Assembly: GCA_018136815.1 (NCBI GenBank)
Contig: CM030937.1
Location: 2,428,887-2,492,886, forward strand
Source of the DNA: Isochrysis galbana
Lineage: Eukaryota; Haptophyta; Isochrysidales; Isochrysidaceae
DNA: 64,000 nucleotides
Direction of reading: 5' to 3'
The notes beneath the pieces are model-generated. The model had not been told where the DNA came from and ran no database searches. It worked only from the letters and a program-made list of their open reading frames with translations. Shown here in pieces: positions 9,904-19,944 of the stretch (the first letter of the stretch is position 1; each line of letters starts with the position of its first letter). A program made the position numbers and the translations under genes.

Positions 9904-12900
9904 ATGGAGCTCGGCCAGCGCGTCTCGATCCAGGGGCGCCAGAGTGAGGGCACCATACGTTACCTCGGTCAGTGTGCGTTTGACCCCTCGGGCAGCTGGG
10001 TTGGAGTGGAGCTGGACGCGCCGGAGGGGAAGAACGACGGGTCAGTGCGCGATGTCAGCTATTTCTCATGCCATCCAATGCACGGCATCTTCGTCCGCCC
10101 CGAGAAGGTGCGGCCCGCCTCCTCCGCAGGACTCGCTTCGTACCTGAGCGGCACCTCGACGATGAACGCAGACGCGCCGGCTAGACAGTCGGCTGTGCCT
10201 CGCCGCCCGCGTTCGAGTGTGCTCGACGAGCAGGAGCGCGAAATTGAGCGGTTAGTGCAAGCCGGCGCGCCCAGGATGGGCAGCTCCCGTCCCGCCTTTG
10301 ACCGGCCGCTCGAAGATCCCATCACGTCGTCTGCCATTCGCCGCCCCATTAGCAATGGATGCAGCTCTGATGGTGGCAGTCTAGGCACAGGAGCAAGCGT
10401 CCACGCCAATGCGATAGGCCTGGACGACATGGACGGCGACGCATTGCTCGCACGTGCCATCGCCATGTCCGAGCAAGACGAAGAACGCAGGATGGCTGAG
10501 GCATTTGGGTGCGCGCCTTCACATGAGCTTCACGTGCCCCAGGATGACGTACATGCATTGTCATCACAAGCTGACACGGTGCCGAGATCATGACTGGAAT
10601 ACATCGCCAGAGTACCCTAGCTGTCCGTGCGACGCCCCACGCGGCTCGCGTGCAATCCTCCGCCGGGCTCATTTGCGATCCAACCTGGTTTACTCCTCTC
10701 GGTTGCATCTGACAATTCTGCATCCTTTGCCCTCTTTTCGCAGAGATGAAGACGAGCAGCTGCAGGCAGCAATCCGTGCTTCCCAGGCTGAGGCTATTGC
10801 CTCCTCGGCCACCGACTGCACCGAATTTGATTCTTTACATTCCGTGGGCCGATCCGGGCCTGACACCTGGGAAGAGCACCCTGCGGGATCCTCCTCCTCG
10901 TCGCCAACAGATCTAGTCTCTCACTCCTCACGGCAATCGGGCTCACATGCAAGCCGTGATGTGCGAGCTTCGTCACGTGATGGCAGCGGCGCGAATGTGT
11001 TGTCGCGTGGCCGTGCCGGTAGTCACCTTCGTTCCCGTGGTTCAGGGAGCTCGGCCGTGTCCGGCTCCCGGCACAGGCCTCTTGTCATCGATTCGGATGA
11101 CGATGTCGACAACGACGGGTTCAATGAGGCGGCGCTCGCGACGATGGAAGTGGAAGAGGCGTTGTCGCATGGCCGAAGGTCGCGGCGACGGGCTGGTGGT
11201 GCAGCCGGCGTTGACTTGAGCGCCTTTAGTAGCAGCGTCGGAGATACCGTCGGATTCGGTGGCGGCTTCGGCGACTACGTGGATGACGATGACGACCCCA
11301 TGCTGGCTGCCGCATTAGCGATCTCTCGTGGGGAGGCGCCGCCTGGTATGGGAGCAGATGGTGAATTCAACCCCTCTTTGTCTGGGGGCTTGCTCGGTAA
11401 TGACGCATCCCTGGCAGCACTGTCTGCTGCCCAGGCACATGCCATGTCAGGGCTCGTCGAGGGCGCTCCCGGAAGACTTGGTAGGCGGCGGTCATTTACT
11501 GGGGCATGGAAGGGCAAATTGCAATGCCTGTCATCGGAAGCCATGGACCATGCCGCATTGAGCGACGGGGACAAGGTAAGACGATGCATGAGACAGCTTC
11601 CCCTCATCAGCGTCTGCATGATGGCCTGCATGCCAATATGGTGGAAACAATTCCGACACACCCGTTGCGTGAGGGCCCTTCCGAGCTGCACGCATCTGGT
11701 AGGAGGGCGGCCACCAACTTCTTTCTACCCCTCACCCCACGAATTAGGTCTTGCTCCCACCGTCCACGTTGCAAGAGATTATCGCGCGTGTTGGCGAATC
11801 AGGGATGCCCCACCCCATGCTCTTTAAGCTTACCCCTTTCGTGCCTTCTGAGTCTGGAGGTGTTCCCGATGGCGATCGCCTCGGCAAGGGACGGCACGTC
11901 GGTGTGCTCGAGTTTTCAGCGCCCGAGGGTGTAGTGATTGTCCCCCTCTGGATCATGTAATGCGAACCTCTGCACTTGGGCTCTCACTGCCAATGCGCTT
12001 CACGTTGCCCTGCATTAATTGCGTGCGACGCGCCAACCGCTCCGCCCCATCCTCGCCCCATGCCTGTCCGCGCCTGGGTTGTGCTCCTCATGCAGCTCAG
12101 CTCACACATCCCTTGCTCCATAGGCGTGCTCTTGGCGTGAGCGACGGCGATGCTCTGTCGCTCGTCTCTGCTGAGCTACCCCGCGGAACGTTCGCCAAGC
12201 TCCAGCCGCTTGACGATCGATTCGTGTCACTCTGTGGGCACGACGCCAAGGGTGATGAACGCCAGCCCTGCCTTCCCGTGTTGTCCATCTTTGAAAGCAC
12301 TTGCAGCTACAGGGATGTGATGCGCCTGGTGACGCAGTGATGTGAAGCTGAATAGGCACCTTCTTGCCCTTGCTCGGCGACATCGGGTCCGTTTTCCTTC
12401 ACATTGAGCTTGCAACTCGCCTGGTGTCCAGGTACATTGGAGCGGCATCTCACTGCTTCTCGCTGCACGCTTTCGATGGGAGACTCAGTGTTGCTTAACC
12501 TATCAGCGGACGAAGTCGCTGCCGCTGGCTTTGCCGAGGACTTCGGGCACGGGGCTGCTCAGGCAAGGCGTCCCCGCAGGGAGCACTGACCGCAGCCGAA
12601 ATGCGAATTCCGTTGATGTCGTCCTCGCCAAAGTCTATCGCTGAGTGGTCGGTGCATACTGCTCTGAGATAGCCGCGCTTGCATGATTGTAGGTGGAGCT
12701 GTTTGTCGTGGAACTCAAGCCAGCCGCCAGCGTTTGTGTCATCGAGACCGAGCTCGAGGTGGGAGCAAGCCTCAATTCATACGAATCCTGCATCGAATGC
12801 CTTGAACCCTTCCCTCCTGTTCGGCGTGTCGAAGAAGCCGATATCCCACCGCGAATTTATGCGCACCCCCGCTTTACAGGTGGACTTTGCGTCCTCCGTC

Positions 12901-13380
12901 ATCAATGAAGAAGAGCAAAAAGCTCGTGCGGCACAGCTCGAGGCCGAGGCGCTCGCAAAGGAAGAAGAGGAACGGCAATTAGCCGCCCAAACAGCAGCTG
13001 CTGCCGCTGCTGCTGCCGCGGAGGCCGCCGTGGCTGCTGCTGCTGCAGCTAAAGAACAGCTCGCGGCGGAGCGCAAGGCGACAGCGGAATCGCTCCCCGA
13101 GGAACCGCCTGCTGGGAGCGCCGATGTGACGACCGTCCTAGCGAGGATGCCCGACGGTCGTCGCGGACGTCGCTTTGGCAAAGACACGCCACTCTCACTT
13201 GTGCGCGCGTGGGTCGCATCTGAGGCGAGTCTTGACCACTCGATGAGCGACTTTGAATTGGTCAGTAATTATCCACGATTCGTGGCCACCGCCAGCAATG
13301 CGCATATGACTCTTGAACAAGCCGGTCTTCATCCTCAAGCAACCTTCTTTGTCAAGGAGGCAGAGGCTGCTGTGGTCTAA
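9904..13380 (+). CDS. CAP-Gly / three UIM / UFD1 / UBX fusion protein
   Basis: Seven exons: 9904-10508, 10744-11575, 11748-11956, 12124-12251, 12432-12514, 12693-12758 and 12880-13380. All splice at GT-AG with phases that agree, giving 807 residues. An N-terminal CAP-Gly domain (about 1-65) has the signature GKNDGSV at 42-48. Ubiquitin-interacting motifs lie near 177-195, 203-222 and 381-400. A UFD1 N-domain (about 465-650) shows [41 protein letters not shown] and IETELEVDF, each aligned to the family across exon joins. An Ala/Glu coiled-coil stretch follows (about 646-710). A C-terminal UBX domain (about 723-807) carries a YPR turn that resembles the FPR p97-binding loop. Predicted role: a p97/Cdc48 adaptor that binds ubiquitin and possibly microtubule or EB-type C-termini. 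The exon 5 donor (GAA|GTCGCT) is the weakest junction. Confidence 0.85.
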
Positions 13381-13899
13381 TCGTAGAATTGTTGCTATGG
13401 AATGTGCGCGTAGGGCTAGAGACTAGCGACAGGTGGTACGCGAGCGTGATCGTTATACACAAGCCTCTCTGCTCAGCATGGAGCCACAGATCAAATTTTG
13501 TTGGCGGAAGCAATAGCAAGGGCGAACATGCACGTCCGGATGATTTGTGATCTGTGATTGAGTGTGAAGACCAATACCAATACAATGGCCAAGTGTCCTA
13601 TTCTGAATCGCGCCGACTGTACCCACTTAACTGCGGTACCCGAGGCCCTTGTTCGCGCTGACGCTTGAGCGCACGCTCCAAAAAAGGACCAATGCGTCGT
13701 CTCACGCGCTAGCACCTGCAGATGGGGCCTAGATGTTGGCGCTGCGTAGAGCCAATATGCACAAGCGACAAGCGCTGCCACGTACCGCTCGCTGGTGGTG
13801 GCACGGGCCGTGGCTCGTGCTCACCTAGTCAGCCTTGGGTGTGGCGCTCTCGCGCGCTTCGGCGCATCGTTGGTCGCGGCCCGATCGGCCGGTGTGGCG

Positions 13900-14450
13900 G
13901 GGGTGACGGCAAGAGAGGAGGGGAGCGGCGCGCGCTCCATGACCCTATCTTTTTAAAGATAGTTGCGCCGCAGGAGAGCGAAGAGAACGACGAGAAAAGA
14001 ACGACAAAAAAACGACGCGACTCGTCATCGTCATAAAGAAAAGGAATTTCTCACGCTCGTTTGCGATATGTGTGCAGGGCGACACCTCGCGCGACAGACG
14101 AATGCCGCAAAAGCGCGGCGATGGTTGAAAAAGTCGTGAGGAGCGGAGGCCGAGACCCCCTGGGGGCAAGAAGTGTCACATGCAACAGGCGTCTACGTTT
14201 GTTTTGCCACAGGAACACTCAGCAGCAGGTCTGCCGCCCAACCCGCGCACCTTGCACTTGGCCCGACGTTGTGCACGCGGGCCCACCCCCTGAAACCAAA
14301 GACAAAGGAATGATGGGGGTAGTGTAAAGGGAGTGAGTGATCAGAGGTATAGGCGATGGCGTGAGTCAGTACCGCGAGTATGCAGTCCTTGATAGCTAGC
14401 GATAGTAGCCTGAATCTTCAGGTGTATTTTTAAAATCTAAGGGCCTGCTA
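13900..14450 (+). repeat. Dispersed repeat B, copy 1
   Basis: From about 13975 to 14440 this matches 55178-55618 in the same orientation. Shared landmarks are AACGACAAAAAAACGACnCG, TTGCCACAGGAACAC, TGCACTTGGCCCGAC, GGGTAGTGTAAAGGGAGTGAG and TAGTAGCCTGAATCTTCAG. The upstream part around GCGCTCCATGACCCTATC (13933-13950) also recurs at 62743-62760. The two long copies do not keep a common reading frame, so no protein is called. 13381-13899 holds nothing else I recognise. Confidence 0.7.
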
Positions 14451-14634
14451 CGAGGTACTCCATGGCCACAATGTCTGGTGAGATGGAACGTAACACCACG
14501 TGGAGCTAAATGCGTGGGATGGGATGGATTGACTGAAAGGTGTGCGTATGAATGCGGTCTCTCGAACGCTGTGTGCCGACGGGATCAGGCCCATACACGC
14601 GTCTCATGTTGAGAGGCTAACGACGCCCTGAATT

Positions 14635-15606
14635 TCAATCCCTTCTAGAATTGCCATTCACTTTCCCACCTCCCTTGTGGATCACACGGACCTCAGGATA
14701 TGGACACATTGCCCAATTGATGGGCACGGTCATGACGCCAGCGCACGCAGGCGAAAGATCGCAGTCGACACGTGCAGCCATGTCTGCCAAGAGGCCGTAG
14801 TACAAGGAAGCAGCAGAGAGGATGTGCCAGAAGACGTGCAAACGCCAGACTTGGCCATAAGCGGCGCATGCGCGAACCTCTACCTCCCACGCGCTCTTAC
14901 CGATAACTATGCAGGCGATCGACAGGTTGCGTGCAAAATTCGTGACCTCCTGCTTCGATGTCCATGTGAGAGCGAGAACGGTGTCTAAGATTACCAGCAA
15001 AGTGAAGCCCGCGACAAAGACTTCGTAGACTTGAAATTGTATATAGATGAAGGTGAGCGCTGCCGTGGCGGCCACAACAGCGGCGGCGAAGACAAGAGCG
15101 TTCGCGCGGCCGACGAGCAATGGGTGCGCACCAATCTTGTTGCATAGCGCAACGGCGATGAAGAGCAGCATCGGCACCTCATCGCACAACTCGTATTCGA
15201 AGAGCATGGTGCCATGGAAAGCGATGGAGCCAAGTCCGATTACGCCGACCAGCACGGCACTCAAGGCAACCATCGCGTCTTGGCGGATTTCTGGCCGCGT
15301 GAGGGCGTACGCCGCCACCATCACGTAGATCAAGCTCGAGAGCGAGTTGTAGAACTCGGCAAAGTAGGCGGAGCTCGCATACTTTGGCTCGCAGAACTGG
15401 TGGACTGCGGTTGGCACTCCCCAGTAGCCGGAGGCGGCCTTTGCGGCGCCGGGCTCGATGACAGTGGAAGCAGAGGGCACACCGACGAAGAGTGCGAGCA
15501 GCAGCGCCACCACACCGAACGAGAGGGCCGCTATTAGGCCGCCCGACATGACGGCCAAAAGGCGGGGCGGGCGGGCGCGCGGATGGGTGATCGAGAGCTC
15601 TTTCAT
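14635..15606 (-). CDS. Alkaline ceramidase / dihydroceramidase
   Basis: Intronless, 323 residues from ATG 15606. Alkaline ceramidases are seven-pass ER/Golgi zinc amidases that hydrolyse ceramides to a sphingoid base and a fatty acid. Family landmarks are GYWGVPTAVHQFCE (60-73), AEFYNSLSSLIYV (83-95), GSIAFHGTMLFEYEL with His131, the CDE at 141-143, and a C-terminal HVFWH giving His257 and His261, the expected HxxxH metal ligands. Hydrophobic segments lie near 16-43, 86-102, 112-130, 144-156, 169-191, 195-214 and 256-275. The N-terminal 59 residues add one hydrophobic segment before the conserved start. All catalytic residues I can place are intact. Which ceramides it prefers cannot be read from the sequence. 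Confidence 0.85.
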   Translation of the reverse strand: MKELSITHPRARPPRLLAVMSGGLIAALSFGVVALLLALFVGVPSASTVIEPGAAKAASGYWGVPTAVHQFCEPKYASSAYFAEFYNSLSSLIYVMVAAYALTRPEIRQDAMVALSAVLVGVIGLGSIAFHGTMLFEYELCDEVPMLLFIAVALCNKIGAHPLLVGRANALVFAAAVVAATAALTFIYIQFQVYEVFVAGFTLLVILDTVLALTWTSKQEVTNFARNLSIACIVIGKSAWEVEVRACAAYGQVWRLHVFWHILSAASLYYGLLADMAARVDCDLSPACAGVMTVPINWAMCPYPEVRVIHKGGGKVNGNSRRD

Positions 15607-15709
15607 CTATCTATTCACATTAACAATGTTCGGCCCAGCCTATTTTGGGCCCAGTGACTGTGAGAAGAGCGGTGTAGATCAGAGTACAGAGTACTTAAAC
15701 CATTGGAGG

Positions 15710-16673
15710 CTTGGCCCCGGCCAGGATTTCGCGAATTTTTTTCTTTATTTGGGTCAGCTCGAGGAAAAAAATTTTTGACCGAAACTTGGGTGCGAAGCCA
15801 AGGGATCAAGCGCGAAATTTGGGGTCACGGGGCGGGGCGCTGGCGCGCTGGGTGGGCGCCGGCGCGGGAGAGTGAGGGGGTGGGGTGGGGCGGCGTGAGG
15901 GCTGGGGCTGGGGGTGGAGGGGCGAGACGACAGGGGGGGTGTCCGCCGCGGAGAGTATGAGCAGGAGCATGCGCAAGCGGCCTCGAGTCGTCGTCGACGA
16001 CTCGAACGACGAGGACTGCGACGAGGACGAGGACGACCATGTGATGAGTAAAGACTCGAACGACTCAACTAAGTTTATACTTAGTTCGCCCATGGGGGTG
16101 CACGAGCCCCCCCCTCTCCCTCCCTCCACTCCTCCCCTGCCGTAGGGGAGGAACCACTCATGCTCCTGGCATGCCTGATGGCTTGCCAGGAGCACACTGC
16201 CATGCTGACCCATCCTCCTCCCCACAGGCTCGCCTGAATCGCGCGTCCTGGCCTAGCGTGGCCAGCCCATCGCTCCAACCCCTCCTCCCCCCCTGGTCGA
16301 CAGGCAGATAGGTGCAGACTGGGGGCCCCAGAGGCCCGGGAGCGCCTGCGAGGGAGAGGCAGGGGAGGCCAGGGCCCAGCCCCAGCCTCCTCTGCCCCTG
16401 AGCTGGCCTCCAGGTGCCTCCAGGGGCCGCCAGAGGGCAGCTGCAGGCCAGGCGCGCCATCGCGCATGCCGCAGGAGAGGGGAGAGAGAGCGCGGAGAAG
16501 GGGGTGGGCGGAGCGAGTAAGTCTCGCGCTTGTTTACAGGATAAGTCGAGACAGAGTCCGCCGCCAGCCCGGGAGGCGTAGGAGGAAGGGGAGAATGGAT
16601 CACCGGTCAAATTTTTTTCTTCGAGCTGACCCAATTTTGAAAAAAAAATCGCGAAACCCCGGCCGGGGCCAAG
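15710..16673. mobile_element. TIR element with about 70-bp inverted ends
   Basis: The left end 15710-15781 starts CTTGGCCCCGGCC and includes GGGTCAGCTCGAGGAAAAAA. It is the reverse complement, with small differences, of 16602-16673. The hexamer TGGAGG flanks both ends (15704-15709 and, one base out, 16675-16680), a possible target duplication. Inside is a fragment of the palindrome-ended retroposon family starting at 16067. No transposase frame is visible, so this is a non-autonomous or fold-back element carrying a nested insertion. Confidence 0.6.
16067..16470 (+). mobile_element. Retroposon-like element, copy 2 (3' truncated)
   Basis: Begins with the palindrome AACTAAGTTTATACTTAGTT (16067-16086) and the hairpin with GGGGG and CCCCC arms. 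It continues with the shared CTTGCCAGGAGCACA segment and the GAGGGAGAGGCAGG...CAGCCTCC block that also occurs in copy 1. The A/T-rich 3' end seen in copies 1 and 3 is absent. It lies wholly inside the TIR element at 15710-16673. Confidence 0.6.
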
Positions 16674-16968
16674 GTGGAGGGCGCAGGCGACGCGGTGCGC
16701 CCGCGCAGGGCTCTGTTCTGCATGCCCGGGGGTAACCGTAACCGTGCCCGGGGAACGCAGGCGCGCGTCGCAGAGCGCGACCTCTGGTGCACTTTTGTGG
16801 TCGACGTCGATTTTTCGATCTCGCACGCTCGCGAAAAAACGTAAAACGTTTTTGTTTTTGGGTCTGTGTGTTGAATGGCGTCGAAAATGTGCATATTTCT
16901 TATAAGATTCTGCCTAATCCGAATATACCCATTTCCAGTAGAATACCCTAAAGATCGCGCGTGATAAC

Positions 16969-19391
16969 AACTAAGTTTATACTTAGTTCGCCCATGGGGG
17001 GGCACGAGCCCCCCCCTCTCTCCACTCCTCCCCTGCCATGGAGGAGGAACCACTCACTCTCCTGGCACGCCTGACGCCTGATGGCTTGCCAGGAGCACAC
17101 AGGATGAGCGCTTTGCATTGTCTGAAATGGATGCGATTGTTGAGCATGCTAAGTGTGAGTTGCGTCAGGAGTGGTCGGTGACACCTGTCTGTGCCTCACC
17201 CTCTGCGTGCAACGTGGGCGTTGACTCCTACTGGTCCAAGCCATTGTGAGCGTGGGTGGTCTGTGCGTCTAAATATGTGACCTATTTTCATTAGTTTGCA
17301 GCGCTTTCTCTTGAAAGGCTCCACTATCCTCTCCCTCTCTGCTCGCAGCGCTGCTATAGATCCCTTGCCAAGCGGCGCCCTTGCCAACGAACCCCTCACA
17401 CCAGCATCACATATCCTTCTGCTTACAGGAGGGTATTACTGTATTAGCGATACGTATGTGTATGTACCTTGGCACCGGCAGGTGGAGCGCGATTGGACGC
17501 TGCTGGTTTCTGAAAGAAAGAGAGGGGGCTGCCACTCCAGGGCAGCCGGAGCAACAAGCCTCTAGTGTATAAAGCATGGTAGCTTTCGGCCGCGTAGCCA
17601 CGGCCCTCCTAAGGCTACTAATGCGCTAGCGCAAGCGCCGGCCTAGCCTGCGGTTGCGCGAGCTGAGCCACGCTCGGCCGCTGTTCCCCCCCCTCTGAAG
17701 CAGAGAAGGGGGTCCTAGAGAGCAAATCGCATGCTTTTTGGGAATGGGGCTTGTGCTGCTGTCTCAAGGATAGAAATCCCATGAGTTACGTGAATGAAGG
17801 TGGCGATCAGAGAAATATATCGAGCCGAGACGGCCGCGACGGCGAGATGCAATCCAGATGGAAGGCTTTGGGAAATGTGTGTTGACCGCGTGGTGGTCGT
17901 TGGCATGGCCAAAATTAGTTCCGCCCCCCCCCGGTATGGCGCAGGGGGAATTCGGCGGCGGCGGGGGGGAAATTCGGCGGCGGCGGGGGGGAAATTCAGC
18001 GGCGGAGTAAGAGAGAAAAGGAGGCGATCTACGCCAACAAACCGCAATGACAGCAAAGTACAAAAGAGGATTTTACAATGCAGCTGTTTTCCTGTCACTC
18101 CAGACGTACTCTTTACCATTTTCGAATGTCCCCCTCACAGACGTGGAGCACGATGGCCATCTTGCTCGACCAGGCTCTCTCCGGCGCGCCCGCCCACGAC
18201 TCGCACAGGTGAGGCCCCCACACCCCGACACTAGCACATACCCTCACAATCCTCCTCCTCCCCGCCCTCTCCGCGTTCCTCCGCCCGGCGCTGCAGCTTG
18301 ATCTGCCTGGAGGGATCGAGGCACGTCTCATCCACCCTCTCTACGCGCAGGTTCGGACAACACAACAGAATGGAGTCTTTCGTGTCCTCGATCTTGTCGT
18401 CGTGAAGCGGAGGCACGTAATCATCGGCCCGCTGCTTCTTGCTGAGTCTGGGGTCAGCTGCCAAGCCCGTGTACATTGCGTTCTTTTTGGTGCGCTTCAC
18501 CTTGCATGCCATTGCCGCGCACACGTGTTGCTTCTGACCCATCAGATCCATCGTCTGCTTCAGAGGCCATGAGGGCTGTCAACCCTCCGCCTGCCGCGCT
18601 CTCCTCGAGGCGTCCCGCGTGACCCTGTCCGAGCAGGAGCTCGACGGCTCGCACATCGTCGCCCTCTCGTGCGCATGCATGCGCGCACGAGGGGTGGTGT
18701 CATGTCAGGGAGAACGAGGCGAAGGAGGGGGCTGGGGCGCTGGGCGTGTAGAGGGGCCGGGGCGCTGGGCGGATGGGGGACGGCTCGGCGGCTGGGGAGG
18801 GGGAGGGGGGAGGCGAGGGGTTGGGGGAGCTCGGCGGGGAGGGGGTGGGGTGGGGGGACTCGGCGGCGGGGGGAAGGGGGGGGGGGGGGACTCAGGGGGG
18901 GGGGGACTCAGCGGCGGGGGGAAGGGGGTCGAGAATAATCATACCGTCAGGGGGCCCAATCTTTTCACAAGCAGTGTGACCTTTTCACAGGAGGCGTCTG
19001 TGAAAAGCCCAGTGAAGTGTGGGGGACGGTCGAAGTCCCGCGCCTTTTGGCGCGGAGGAGGGGGGGGGTATTGGAAGTCACAAGTGTCAGAGCGGGGACG
19101 GTAGAAGTCCCGCACCTTTTACATCCGTAGGAAACCAGAGCGATTCCCCCCTTTTAAGAGAATCATGGATGGTGTCTACGTATAGCGTTCTTGCAGAACT
19201 GGAACTCTTTTACCAGAAAGGGCGATCGGCTCCGCAAGAGAGCGTGATCCCATCTCGATTCAGCGCCCGGCGGGCCCCGACGAGGGTCGGTGGTTGGTGG
19301 ACCCCCCTTTTTTGCCACTGTGGGGACTGAAACGTTATGTCCAATTAGCTAGTGGGGTTGGCTAGGATATAACATTATTTATTATAATTAT
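16969..19391 (+). mobile_element. Retroposon-like element, copy 3 (2.4 kb, variable interior)
   Basis: The 5' end at 16969-16988 is the family palindrome, followed by the same hairpin and CTTGCCAGGAGCACA phrase (to about 17100). The 3' end (about 19336-19391) carries the phrase CTAGTGGGGTTGGCTAGGAT and the A/T-rich tail shared with copy 1. Near-identical sequence flanks both ends: TAAAGATCGCGCGTGATAA at 16949-16967 and TAAAGATCGCGTGATAA at about 19392-19408, a long target duplication with one CG indel. The 2.2-kb interior is unlike copy 1. It contains GC-rich low-complexity sequence (18720-18930) and short frames of unknown identity on both strands, for example 18551-18231 minus, rich in Lys/Arg. 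Confidence 0.6.
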
Positions 19392-19408
19392 TAAAGATCG
19401 CGTGATAA

Positions 19409-19741
19409 AACCTCAATCTTGACTTAGTGAATTTTCACCCTTAGAAGTTAAAAGGCGTGTTTGACCGCCCTAAGCCCTAAGTCAGGCTGTGAGGCTTGAG
19501 GCTTTGCAGTGGTACATGTTCGAGGCTTGCGTGAGCTATGTGCATAGGATAGCTCAGATCTAGTAGCGAGTACGTGATGAGATGTAGCATGAGTTTAGCG
19601 ACGGCGAACGAAGGTTCAAGACACACGTGACACGTAAGGACGCAATGGCAATGAAGGAATGAATTCCCCACGGGACTAACAGCTGCACTCTACTACAAAA
19701 TTCACTCAGCAACGAGAGAGAAGAGAGAAAGTGAGAGGGGG
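19409..19741. other. Intergenic, single hairpin-module arm
   Basis: Contains the reversed motif TGTTTGACCGCCCTA at 19458-19472, matching the arm of the repeat modules at 3770 and 27839. No gene seen. The last five bases, GGGGG (19737-19741), are the target duplication of the Copia element that follows. Confidence 0.5.
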
Positions 19742-19927
19742 TGTTTGGCCCCAACCCATGGGGACCCAGTGATTGATAGCAATATCGTGTAGACCAAGGG
19801 GAACATCATTGAGCTAGCGCGCTCACACAACGACGACGGTGACGACGGTACGTTCCCCTCCCTTCACTCGGAGTAGATCTGACACGTATACTACAAAATG
19901 CCCTCGCTCAGAGGTCAGAGTCAAACA
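19742..19927 (-). repeat. 3' LTR of Copia element 1
   Basis: 186 bp, TG...CA termini, matches 24783-24968. On the minus strand it is the downstream LTR, next to the polypurine tract. Confidence 0.93.
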
Positions 19928-19944
19928 CTCCCCCACAGCGTGAC

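Noticed and set aside
12759..12908. Continuation of CAP-Gly/UFD1/UBX exon 6 past 12758
   Set aside because: Reading through gives unrelated sequence and a stop; splicing at 12758/12880 restores the UFD1 motif.
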